Assembly (NCBI GenBank): GCA_030549175.1
Contig: JAUKUA010000007.1
Span: forward strand, 4,402,001-4,466,000
Origin: Lasiosphaeris hirsuta
Taxonomy: Eukaryota; Ascomycota; Sordariomycetes; Sordariales; Lasiosphaeriaceae
Reading direction: 5' to 3'
Length of the DNA: 64,000 bases
The notes under the pieces were generated by a model. It worked only from the letters and a program-made list of their open reading frames with translations, was not told the origin of the DNA and ran no database searches. This document shows positions 1 through 9,815 of the stretch, piece by piece (within the stretch, counting starts at the first letter, position 1; every line of letters begins with the position of its first letter). Made by a program: the position numbers and the translations under genes.

Positions 1-692
1 GAGCCTCGTAAAGGCGTTTGTGGCAGATCTTAGCTGTCATTGGTAACTGCATACATGTCGCTGTCAATACTAGGACCGTGGGAAAGTGGTGCACGTGGCA
101 TTCTCCGCAATCCTGAAATCTTATTGCTCAAAGCGAAGTCTTCTAATCGCTGACGCATGGCAGTCAGTGGGCGGCTACGCCCTCCAATAAACAACGGCAA
201 CGAGCCATCCCAAGTACCCCAAGGACTTTGGTCGAGGCTGCTGCAAAAGGTGGCCTGCGATCAAGTGCTGTTCAGACTACCAAGCCCCTCCCTGCGATGG
301 ACCCCGCCACATGCAACGATCTCAAGGCGCAATTCTGTGCGAAGGATTCCTCCTCAGGGTGACAACTGGTTACGGAACCGTGGATCGGCTGGCACATGAA
401 GCGGGAGCATGCAACCCCTGCAGCCGCACACGCTGAAACGTCCACTTCAGCCCCAGGGCCCATCTTGGTCCCCCCCCCCACCCCAAGAGACGACTCGAGG
501 CACGTAAAACACCACGATCCCCCAAGGGTGTGCTCCGGATTGCGAGAGCCCTTTACCCTCTATTCTCTACGACACTTCAAAAGGACATGATTGCTAATTT
601 ACGAATCGACGCGCGCAGAGCTCGGGAAGTAGAAATTCGGACGCCAGTTTGAGAAGCAGCGCCCCGAAGCGGGCTCACAAAGAAGAAATACG
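1..692. other. No recognisable gene
   Basis: Short overlapping open frames occur on both strands, but none has a recognisable domain, signal peptide or splice structure. A 9-base C run lies near 471-479. It may hold the promoter and 5' UTR of the gene starting at 693. Confidence 0.5.
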
Positions 693-1652
693 ATGAGCAT
701 CCTCACCTCACAGTCGCGCGTCATTTTAGGCCCTCTCACGGCGATGTTCCAACCGCCAGCCCCATGCTCAGTAGGGGTTGGCATCTGCAGCACATGCGAC
801 GCTGTCTTCTACGGCCAAAAGTGCGGTCCGGCCGGCCCGCAGGACGACACGACATGCTGGCCGCCAACGACACGGGGAGCGCTCAGACCCAGCTCAGCAC
901 TCAGCGGCTGGGGCTTCTACTCCCCGGGCATCTCGTGCCCGGTAGGCTTCACATCGGCATGCCACGCCACGGCCGCTTCGTCGCGGGCCGACTGGGCGAT
1001 GCAATTCCTCATGGAACCGGGCGAGACGGCCGTCGGGTGCTGTCCGCCGGGCTTCAACTGCCACAACCAGAACGGCCAGACGTGCATCGCCGTCGTGCGC
1101 ACCATCACCCTCAGCACCGTCACCTGCAGGAGCGGCCGCTTCGAGGGCTTCGACTTTGCCACCATTCCCAACTCGGCCGTGCCTAGCCTCAACATCTTTG
1201 CCCCCATGATCCAGATCGCCTGGAAAGCATCCGACCAAACCCCGACATCCACGTCGTCCTCACCCCCAAGCTCATCGAGTGAGACGCCCCCGACGCCCCC
1301 CACATCCGGATCCCCTAGTCCGAATCCCCCGGCCGCAGCAGCCTCCCCCGGGCCGCCAGGCCTCTCCGGCGCCGCAATTGCCGGCATCTCGGTCGCTGCA
1401 GCCATTCTCGTCCTGGGAGCAGTCCTCGGCGCAGTTTTCGTGTGGTGGAAGAAGCGCCGGGCCGCGGCGGCAGCAGCAGCCAGGCCGGGTCAGGAACACC
1501 GGCCCGTGCCGGGAGATGGTGGGCCAGAATTCACCATTGGCGAGCTGGGCGCGTACGAAAAGCCGGTCGAGCTGACGGTCCTGTCGGATCGGTACGAGGC
1601 GCCCGGGAGTGTCCCCAGGAGAGGAGGCGCGTCTCTGGAGCTGGCGGGGTGA
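693..1652 (+). CDS. Cys-rich single-pass surface protein with Ser/Pro stalk
   Basis: Uninterrupted 319-residue frame starting at an ATG. The N-terminal half (about residues 20-130) has many Cys and Gly/Pro turns, including CCPPGFNC. It is followed by a Ser/Thr/Pro-rich stalk (about 185-225), one strong membrane helix (about 226-250, rich in A/I/V/L), a WWKKRR stop-transfer motif and a Pro/Gly-rich cytosolic tail. This layout (Cys-rich ectodomain, stalk, one helix, basic stop) is known from a large fungal family of plasma-membrane surface or sensor-like proteins of unknown function. There is no classical N-terminal signal peptide, so either the helix acts as signal-anchor or a short upstream exon is missing from this model. 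Function is not assigned; wall or surface sensing is only an inference. Confidence 0.7.
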   Translation: MSILTSQSRVILGPLTAMFQPPAPCSVGVGICSTCDAVFYGQKCGPAGPQDDTTCWPPTTRGALRPSSALSGWGFYSPGISCPVGFTSACHATAASSRADWAMQFLMEPGETAVGCCPPGFNCHNQNGQTCIAVVRTITLSTVTCRSGRFEGFDFATIPNSAVPSLNIFAPMIQIAWKASDQTPTSTSSSPPSSSSETPPTPPTSGSPSPNPPAAAASPGPPGLSGAAIAGISVAAAILVLGAVLGAVFVWWKKRRAAAAAAARPGQEHRPVPGDGGPEFTIGELGAYEKPVELTVLSDRYEAPGSVPRRGGASLELAG

Positions 1653-2912
1653 TGTGAGGCATGCTTTCTCGTCCCTCGACCGTCCCTCGACAGGGGCGCA
1701 GAGTATTATCGCGGTGGGGCGGTTGCTTTTAATAATTTAAACAGATTTAAAAATATTTAATGATATTTAGTTAAGGGTATTTAAGGATATTTATAGATAT
1801 TTTAAAAGTATTAAAAAGAGTAGTCATTTAAGGTGATTTAACAATATTTAAACATATTTTTTTATTATTTAAATGACATTGAAAAGATTTGTTATCATAT
1901 ATAGCCAAGTCAAATCCACCAAGTATTGAAGGACGTGAGGATTAGACAAGTCCCATGGATACTAATACAGGCTAAGTAAGATTGAGGGCGAGATAAATCT
2001 AAGACAAGACAGAAGCCCAGACAGAGTAGTAGTAACTAGATGTATAAAAATTATATTAAGTGGAAAGTTAACCTCGAGACCACGACTAAAAAGAGATTTG
2101 AGAATCTATAAGAAGATAAGACAAAAAGACAGAAAGCAAAAAAGAGCAGCAGCCCAACAGGAGTTAGCAGCCCAAAGTAGCTAAAAGCAGCCAGGGCAGC
2201 CAGTCAGGCAAGAGCCTGGTGGTCTTGGAGAAAATATTGAGGGGAGAGTTGGTCCTCGAAACTACGACTGAAAAGATTTTCAGATCCTTATCATTCTTAT
2301 CTTAGATCCAGCATCTTAATCTCCATTCACTGTCGATTTCCAACTTTCGTCCCATGGCCTTTGTTGGCTCATTTTTAAGTTCATTTTTAGACTCCGAGAT
2401 TTGTTGGACGTGGTCCGAGCGGGATCTGGCCTGGTCGGTGCGTTTCCCATACAAACTATGAAGGAATCTAACCGGTCGGCCACTTTTTCTGCACAACGGC
2501 GTCCTCACTTTCACAACTCCAAAAAACGACCAAAAACGAACAACCCAAAACCAAAAAAAGTCATCTCAACTCACTTCACACTAGCCGTCCTGGCTTGACA
2601 ACCAGCGTTTTCTGCCGTGCACAGATCAGATTTCTCGCCTATAAAGGCCCAGTTCTTCACCATAGATTCCTCTCCTACAAAAAATCTTTCTCTCCAGTCT
2701 ACCACCAAGACTGTCAATCCTCCTAATCTCACTTCCAAATCTAAAACAGAGAAAATACCTCTGTTTCACAACCTAAAGTGTAAGATTTCCCTCCTTCTTT
2801 CTTCTTTCTTCTTTCTAACAGTTTAGACACGCCCAAGACTCTTCCTGCCGATGTTGGCGACAGCGCCCACGATACTGTCGTACGAGATGGCAAGACGGCC
2901 GTAAAGGCAAAG
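1653..2912. other. AT-rich intergenic block, possibly RIP-affected
   Basis: From about 1725 the sequence becomes strongly AT-rich (many TTTAA and ATATTTA words) and carries diverged repeat copies (separate entry). The stretch 2617-2779 followed by GTAAGA and a TTTAG acceptor at 2826 could be a 5' UTR exon and 47-nt intron of the small frame at 2913, because the reading frame stays open across that junction. No ATG exists in the upstream exon. Confidence 0.45.
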
Positions 2913-3610
2913 ATGACACCGGGAGTAACCCAAGCAGCCATCAATATCATGAGGGCCACGATTCTCGCGAAGGCGCAAGCCCAAGCGTTGAAATTTCGCG
3001 CTGCGGCAATCATTGTGCTACTGGTCACAGCAATCGCCGGTCTGGCTTCGGCCTATATCATTGGCAGTATGTCTATTCTTTTATTTCCATGATCCTTTCT
3101 AATTCTAGTTACAGCCCCTCAACAACGTCGTGGAAAGGAGTGAGGAGGGGAATGAGGAGGAAATGGGAGTAGTAGGGGACGCGAAATGAGATTGGAGGGG
3201 GAATGAGGAAATGGAGGACACGTTTTCAATACACAATTCCTCCCGCAAACATTTGACTTTCTGAATGTGATATCTGAATTTTATTTAACTTGTGACCAAG
3301 TTTGTGTTAGGGGGTGACGAGGTAAGACGATACAAAGACAGCGAGTTCAGTTTAAGCTAGTCCGTGAGATGGATGTTAGAACATGATATATTGTTATTTA
3401 TTAGAATTGATATCTTTGGGAAGAGGATCAGATTTTATTTACGATTTAGTATGATAAGAAATAAAGTATTAATGATTAATGGCAATCGAGAATCACCAAG
3501 GCAGATCCAAGGTAGAAAAGTTGGTAGTCATGGCAGAAAAATATATTGAGGGAAGAGTTGGACCATAAAACCACGACTGAAAAGATTTTTAGATCGTTAT
3601 GAGTTCATTC
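2057..3610. repeat. Three diverged copies of a short repeat
   Basis: Related segments of about 55-75 bp lie at about 2057-2110, 2238-2310 and 3541-3610. They share a core reading roughly GAGAGTTGG..C..GAAACTACGACTGAAAAGATTT. The second and third copies are in direct orientation about 1.3 kb apart and also share flanking bases (GGT.GTC.TGG.GAAAA.ATTGAGG). They could be termini of a decayed element. No transposase frame is visible between them. Confidence 0.45.
2913..3092 (+). CDS. Possible small single-pass membrane protein
   Basis: A 59-residue frame with a basic, Ala-rich amphipathic N-terminus and one convincing membrane helix (about residues 31-52, Ala/Ile/Val/Leu). The frame is GC-richer than its AT-rich surroundings, which argues for coding. 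It may be spliced: GTATGT at about 3067 and a TTCTAG acceptor near 3109 would replace the last residues by a short basic tail. A 5' UTR intron (2780-2826) is also plausible. No family is recognised. It could instead be a remnant exon of a larger decayed gene. Confidence 0.3.
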   Translation: MTPGVTQAAINIMRATILAKAQAQALKFRAAAIIVLLVTAIAGLASAYIIGSMSILLFP

Positions 3611-4096
3611 TTGTAAATTAGTCATGAAACGGATTGATAAGAGGATTTAAAACGCTGAAAAATACCGCTCTGTGTCGCCAAACCTAGGGTTTACTTCTCA
3701 GCGGCTATACGTATGTACGCACGCGTAGGGCGACAACTAGGTGGCCGGGCCGTGTACCAGGGGTGGCTAGTGACGGTCCCCGTCAGCGGTGTAGCTTGGG
3801 GGGGGGGGGGGGCTAGGTGGAAAATGAATGTATACGGGAAGTGTAACATTCCTTACGATGCAGAATAACTTTACGTGCTCTTGTCAAAACAACTTTAGCC
3901 GGAGGGGCGCGGAAAATGGGCCTCTGAGGCTAGACAGCAGCCGTGGGTGGGACCACCCTGGCCCAGGGAAGAATCAGGGAGAGCTTAGGTCGACAAAGGG
4001 AATAGTATTTGCGGGTGCGTAGATTCAGCTTTCGCCACTTGTTCCTTGTCTGATTCTAGAATGAGTACCTTTATTTAGCTACCAAGTCCCATGACA
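3093..4096. other. No recognisable gene
   Basis: Contains the third copy of the short diverged repeat (3541-3610) and a 15-base G homopolymer at 3798-3812. Short frames are not supported. Confidence 0.5.
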
Positions 4097-4612
4097 CTAT
4101 TCAGGTAGAGGCTCGCACACAGGTAGGGAGATTATTGTTGTTGGAGAGATTCTGTTCTGGAAGATCCAGAGCGATGCAAGCGCTCTTATATCCGCAGCTA
4201 GACCCCTGACAGCTCTAAGGAGCATTCCGTCTAATCCTAGCTCGGCACCTGATTCACGCGGCAGGTTCTGAGAACGTAATGTTGCATTGGTAGCTCTATC
4301 TTGCTTATTCACTTTTGGAGCGAGGACAGCATGAGCCTTCTCTAGAACCTTCTTCGGTTGGCCCTTTAGGCGCTTAACCAAGGCGCCGAACAAAGCATAA
4401 GCTATCTCACCGCTGCCATCATTGTTTTTGCTTCCCTCGACAGCTGGTTCGGCCCAGTGTTCATTGGATGAAAGCAGCTCTCTGTGGCCGGATTCAGAGC
4501 CGACAATCTTACACACGTAGCGTTCTCTGGACTTGCGCATGGTCATGGTAAGGCTCAAGGCGCTCTTGCAGAGGTCCAAAATGGCGGACCCCAGTTTTTT
4601 CCCCTCTGTCAT
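4097..4612 (-). CDS. Hypothetical protein fragment, probably decayed
   Basis: A 171-residue frame with a Leu/Lys-rich helical first part (LCKSALSLTMTMRKSRERY) and a later basic helical stretch. I do not recognise a domain with certainty. The beginning resembles helical segments of uncharacterised fungal proteins near STAND or HET genes, which is only an impression. Other minus-strand open pieces at 4509-4691 and 4750-4944 look like upstream parts of the same gene in other frames, without clean introns linking them. A broken gene is therefore more likely than a complete one. Confidence 0.3.
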   Translation of the reverse strand: MTEGKKLGSAILDLCKSALSLTMTMRKSRERYVCKIVGSESGHRELLSSNEHWAEPAVEGSKNNDGSGEIAYALFGALVKRLKGQPKKVLEKAHAVLAPKVNKQDRATNATLRSQNLPRESGAELGLDGMLLRAVRGLAADIRALASLWIFQNRISPTTIISLPVCEPLPE

Positions 4613-5444
4613 GCCAATCCGCTTGGAGATGAGCGGTTCGAAAAAGAAAAAAAGATCTCGCCTGCCGTGGCCTTGCTTGTTTCCTTTTCAATCAGACACC
4701 TCTCTGCACAATCGATGGTTGCAATCCGCCAGTTTCTATCATGATTTCATCAACTAAGGATGGCGTCAGTCAATAAACCCCAGGGCCTTGCAATAAAGGG
4801 TTGGTGCTTACGGTTTCTTTCCCTCAGCAAACGCTCGAAGCGTCGCAATCCAGGCTCAATGATGCCCCTCGGCTGCTCAAGCTTGGTATCTTTCTCGGCC
4901 CCATCAAGACCAAAGCACACGCTCGCCAGGATACGGTGATACAATATCCCGAAGCATTTCGCACGTATCCTGAGCCCAGGAAGGTTTGCACGCAGCTTGG
5001 GGTGGATAGGATCCAGGTGTATACGAGGTAGAAAAGTTTATACTACCGTAGCAATTACTACTGCTTTATAGGGGTATATTAAGATATTGAGAAGGAGCCA
5101 TTCCCATGGGGGGCCATTAGGATAGCGGCCGTGAAAATCAACAGCGGCAAAAGCACCTCCCCTAAAGCATAAAAGCTGAAGCCCCAAGTTGCTGACGAGG
5201 TGATTCACTACGTACTTGACACTCACCCCGCAGTGGCGCACGGAAACCGCAAATCATTCGCGAGAGGATATCCCCTCATCCCAATCGTGTGTAACCACCC
5301 ATCTATCTTATCATGACGGGACAGAAACGGGAGCCTTACGGCTGTCAGCATCCGTCTCTAGAGCAAAGAGAGGGATCACTCCGCACCCGGAACCTAACGC
5401 CCGCCCATGCCATGCCCATCCACTCATAGTAACACCCCATCGCA
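4613..5444. other. Intergenic, possible 5' remnants of the neighbouring minus-strand frame
   Basis: Minus-strand pieces at 4509-4691 and 4750-4944 may belong to the decayed frame at 4097-4612. Otherwise this holds the presumed promoter of the HET gene beginning at 5445; no TATA box is evident. Confidence 0.4.
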
Positions 5445-6823
5445 ATGAAGTTATTCGTGGTAAGCACCGACTGTCCCCCTGAAGGCCAGCGTCTGCACAT
5501 CAACGGCCAGGGGTGGGGTCTTCTCGAGCAAGACACGCCAAGCACGCCCAACCAACTCTCCGACTTCATCTGCGTCTCCTACTCCTGGGGTCTCGGCCGT
5601 TCTCTCAACCCTTTCCACCCCCCTTACCCAGTCTCGGACCGGACCCTCCCCGTCCTGGCCACCACCATCACCCAACGCCCTACCGCCCGCAAAATCTGGA
5701 TCGACGCCTTCTGCGTGCCTCCGCCGTCCCAACCCTCCCTCCGCACCTCAACCCTCCAAAGCATGGGCTTCATCTACTCCCGCGCTGCCGAAGTCATTGT
5801 CGTCCTCACCTCGGCCGCCCTCCCGGTGCTGCGACAAGCCCTCCTCTCCTCAGCCCTCTCCCAGTCCCACCTCGACATCCTGGAAGCCGAAGACTGGGTC
5901 ACCCGCGCGTGGACCTACCAGGAGGCGGTCAACGCCCACAGGCTGCGCATCACCTGCGACGGCAGTCCCCCCGACACCGCCGTCGATAGCATGCCGTTCT
6001 TCAATGCCCTGGGCCGGGCGCTTGTCTCCCTCGCGCCGACGGAGCGGGCGAGGTACCCTCGTCTGAACGCGTTCGAGGAGCTCATGGCGGATTGCGCGGT
6101 GGCGGGGTATTTGGAACGATCGGCGCTGCAGGTTATGGCCATGATGGATGAGCGGACGCAGACGGTGCCCGAGGATCACTTTTATGCGATGATGGGCGCA
6201 ATTTCAACCGAGCCGGCGAGGGCGGTGGAGGGGGTGAGTCCGTGTGAGGCGTTTATGCGGTTGTGTGAGAGGAAGGGGGACTATAGCTTCTTGTTTAGCT
6301 CGGAGGGGAGGGAGGAGAGGGAGGAGATGAGGTGGCGGCCGAGGGAAGGGGGGTTAAAGCCCGTGCTGAAACTGCCGAGTAGTGGAGGGGGGTTGAGGGG
6401 GGGGAGGTGAAAAGGGGATGTTTGGTTCTGGAGAATGTTGTGATGCTGCAGTTAGCATCGCCGGGGGAAGATGTCATGGCTTTCATCGAGCGGTGGCTGG
6501 CTGGGTTCAAGCCGTATGGGAGTTGGCCCCATCTGGAACCTGAACAAGCAGCGTTCGAGGCACTTCGGGCGTTGGGGTTCTCGGGCAGCTCCGAGTATCT
6601 GGGAGCTGAGTGTGGATTGGTCTTCCCTCATGACCCAGTGCCTCGGTCGGCGAAGAATGTCGAGATTCTTGTCGCCGTCGAGATCATGTGGACGCTTGGA
6701 GCCCCCGCATTGGTGCGATACCGCGACAACGCTGGCTCTGGTGTGTTGTCGTACGTGCCTGGGGTCTTCTTTGGGAAGATTCAGAATGGCATTCGTGTCC
6801 CAGCAGCTGTCAACCTTTTCTAA
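5445..6823 (+). pseudogene. HET-domain (heterokaryon incompatibility) protein with a frameshift
   Basis: The first 321 codons carry the HET signatures in order: FICVSYSWG (about 41-49), IWIDAFCVPP (about 84-93) and RAWTYQEAV (about 154-162). HET proteins trigger programmed cell death after fusion with a genetically different partner. The frame ends at a TGA (6408-6410) just after an 8-base G run (6397-6404). A second frame, shifted by -1 and open from before 6407 to 6823, continues with family-like C-terminal sequence (LVLENVVMLQL). No usable intron spans the junction. It is therefore either a genuine inactivating single-base indel in the G tract, or a sequencing error in an intact gene of about 460 residues. 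The ATG at 5445 fits the usual short HET N-terminus. A wrecked HeLo-NACHT gene lies next door, so this is an allorecognition-type neighbourhood. Confidence 0.8.
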
Positions 6824-7171
6824 TTTCTGGAGGGCCGATGTATTCCGACCCAAACCGTTTTTGTACTCGCATTTGCTACGCTCTGGGATAACGGCTTGAT
6901 TCCAAACCACACAGAGCCTGTGTACTTAGCCTGGGCTATGCCCACTGCCGTCAGGCAGACTAGACAGTCAATCAAGCTCTCTGTACCTCATGTGTGTCAC
7001 TAATATTTGCGCGTGGGAGAGGGGGGGCGATAAAGCTTTAGCTCCCGTCACGACATAAATGCAATGCTACCCGGTACCACATTGATTCATGGGAATCAGA
7101 CATTCGAATATCGACAAGTACCTAAATATGTAATGATAGACCATTCTGACAAATTTGAGGCTTCCAATCCT
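6824..7171. other. No recognisable gene
   Basis: Spacer between the converging HET gene and the NACHT relic. Nothing beyond short unsupported frames. Confidence 0.5.
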
Positions 7172-9074
7172 TCAATGCCTATTCAACTTGGAGCTCACAA
7201 AGCATGGACCATCCCGGCCGAACCTGCATGCACACCTAGCACAGTTGTCGGCTATCAGTTGGCTGTGTAACTGGACGAGATTCTTTGCCCTGACCTGAGT
7301 CGCCAAGTTCAGGTGCACACACCGCCACCCATATGAGGTTTCATGGCCTGCAGCTCCAGCCAGTGTTTTCAGTGTTTTGGAAAAACTTGGAGGGCAAGTC
7401 TGCAGAGTGTCAAAGAACGGCTGGAGATGCAAAATGCAGTTTTGGTGATCTCCTAGCGCGAGCTGGTCCGCGGTAACACCCCACCAGAGGCCTTCTTCAA
7501 AGTGATCCATGGCATTGATTTCGCTCCCGGTACGAAGCGACACTATCGCCATGTGGATACCATAGAGAGACAAGGCGGTGATGGAGTCAGCAGCCCTGTT
7601 TTGACCCGAGCTGCAGACAACAACCCATACGAAAACACCACAGGACTTTTGAACGAGTTCCTGGATGTGCGAGCGAGATTCTGGACAAAGCATATCCCAT
7701 CCGTGTAATCGCCAAGGAACTCATCTAGGTCGTCGATGAGGACGCAGATGCGTCCAATTACCAAGGCATCGTTAGAAATATGTCTGAAGGCGAAGCGAAT
7801 CTCAGCCATGGTGGGAAGTGCAACGCCACCACCCGCAGTCCGAACGCCCTTCGGTCGACTGGCGTTGTTGTCCAAAACTTCCTTCCACATACCCGGAAGT
7901 GCTTCTCGGATAAGGGACTGGTTTTCCTTGAGGAACTGATGGAGCAAGCTCCTAGATAACGCCTCTAGTGTCCTTTACTCGTCCGAGCCGAGGCCCCGAG
8001 AAGAAGAAATGACAAAAAAGGAGGCGTCCAGCTTCCGCCCATTCCGAAAGGTACTCCATGGTCAGCTGGCTGTTGTAAATGTATTTCATCAAGGTTGATT
8101 TTCCGCTTCCTGCTTTGCCCGAAACCCAGTAGGTACCGGACCCGCGACGGAGCTAGGCTGGGAGGTCATCCCACAACTGGGCGTCAACAGCATCCTCCCG
8201 ACTTGGCTCAAGCGCTCATCGTAGTGTTTCCTGGTGGCGGGTGGATATGCTCTCCTTTCTCTCGTCCATGTTGCTAAACCATAGCGTGTTCAGTATCCTG
8301 GTCTGGCACATCTCGTCGATGGCGCGTTGCATCGAATCCGCAATGGCCGCATATCGACCAGACGATGCCTCGAGCACAATCTTGAGTTTCCGAATGCCGT
8401 CTTTGATCGGATCGAGTTCATCACAAGTTAGGTTTTCAAGCAAGGTCGGGCCGCCGGGTCTGGCGGGAATAATGGAGTCGAGCTTGGATACAAGCTTTTT
8501 TCCAAGTCGTGTATCAGGACCCCAAACTTGTCTCTGTCACAAAAAAATCCAGCGCGCCCTGCAATGCAAGGAGGGACTCTTGTCCTTCGCGTTTGTGCTC
8601 GGCTGAAGAGCCTTGATGAATTTGCTCATCTGCCACTGGCTGATTCGCCTGTGCGGCTGCGGTTGTAGAGGAGAAGGCGTGGCCACGGCATCGGCAGGAG
8701 AGGCCATGGACAACTCCGAGTCTTGAGTCTGGAACAATTCTGGAGCAACACCGCCTACAATCAGATCTGCGACCACGCTGCTTTCTCCGGCCGGCATAGA
8801 ATTGGCGGGGGTCTGATCGACATCGCTGTCCCACCGCAGGCCGTAGCGCTGTCGCAAGGTATCCGCATCGCTGAGAACAAAACGGATGATGCCCAAAACC
8901 CTGAGAACGGGCCGCTGGGAGGTGGGATGGTCGAGTCGCTCATCATGATCGGGGGTCGGCTCACATGACGCGTGTCGGCAAGGAGACCGAAGAGCTCGAT
9001 GGTGTCTTTAAATGTGCCTACGAGTCTGGCGAGAGACCCACGACGCCGAAGGCAATCCCGGCAACTTCCGCCAT
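7172..9074 (-). pseudogene. HeLo-NACHT NLR-like receptor, heavily mutated
   Basis: Read on the minus strand, pieces of one gene follow in order. An ATG at 9074 opens a HeLo-type prion-inhibition/propagation N-terminus (MAEVAGIAFGVVGL, then FKDTIELFGLLADTRHV). It continues in another frame with DERLDHPTSQRP and LSDADTLRQRYGL. Next is the linker IDEMCQTRILNTLWF, then the NACHT P-loop YWVSGKAGSGKSTLMKYI (about 8096-8125), Walker B ICVLIDDLDEF, and the degenerate motif IQELVQKSCGVFVWVV. At least three frameshifts, a deletion inside the HeLo domain, and two in-frame stops where the family has Trp (TGA at 8216-8218, TAG at 8153-8155) disrupt it. Both stops are G>A changes on the coding strand, consistent with RIP-type or spontaneous decay. 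HeLo-NACHT proteins act as fungal NLR-like sensors in which HeLo is the cell-death effector; this copy cannot encode one. Confidence 0.85.
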
Positions 9075-9815
9075 GGATAGTGTGCCTTGGAGTGTGACGT
9101 AGGGTTTGAGGAAAGATGGGAGTGAAGTGGGGTTTTGTCTTGGGCTCGTCCTGTTTCTCAGATTGGGCCCTGAGGAAAAAAAATCCGAGGCAGCCCCTTG
9201 TTGACTGTTGACTGGCTGGAAATGCCGTGCTCACTGCGCCTTCCACAAATCACGATTGCGGGGTCCAACAATTGAGGTAAGGTAGGTAGGTAGGTACCTA
9301 CTAACGCCTCTATAGCCGTTTTGTACTTTGGAGTTGTCCTTTCGACGGTTTTTGTCCACATGGTAGCGGGGGTTGCCGCCGTTATGATCGGGGTCATTGT
9401 TGCATCACGGAGCATAGCAGACGGCTGGTTGCTTCTGGTAGGAGCGATATTTACGCAAAGCAAATACAGCGAAGAGGAAATAGACCTCAGGCTTCATGAT
9501 AATCTTCTCCCAAAGCTTCAAGTGCAAGCGCACTGGTTCCGCAATCTCGCTGTCATTCCAACTAATACCGTTCTATTTGTCTGCTTCTTAAAATGGCTCG
9601 GTCAGTCATCTTGTCCGCCGCGAGGACCTTCCCGATGAGCCCGAGTCACGGGCAGCATACGATGTGGCTATCAAAGATGCTGAGAGATACTTGTTAGGGC
9701 TTGGTGGTACCGGACCTACAAACTATGGCATGGCTTCGCCTACATTCCTAGGCGTACTTTGGTAATAATGAACACATGGATACCTTATCTACCTAGATAG
9801 GTTGAGACTTCTCAG
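9075..9815. other. Intergenic with a possible coding scrap
   Basis: Plus-strand pieces at about 9321-9600 (hydrophobic, then a Glu/Leu/His-rich helix) and about 9618-9766 (RREDLPDEPESRAAYDVAIK, ending at TAA) look mildly coding but lie in different frames with no clear intron. They may be a gene relic. CCTAGG/GGTAGG-rich palindromic words occur at 9275-9302 and 9781-9806. Confidence 0.3.
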
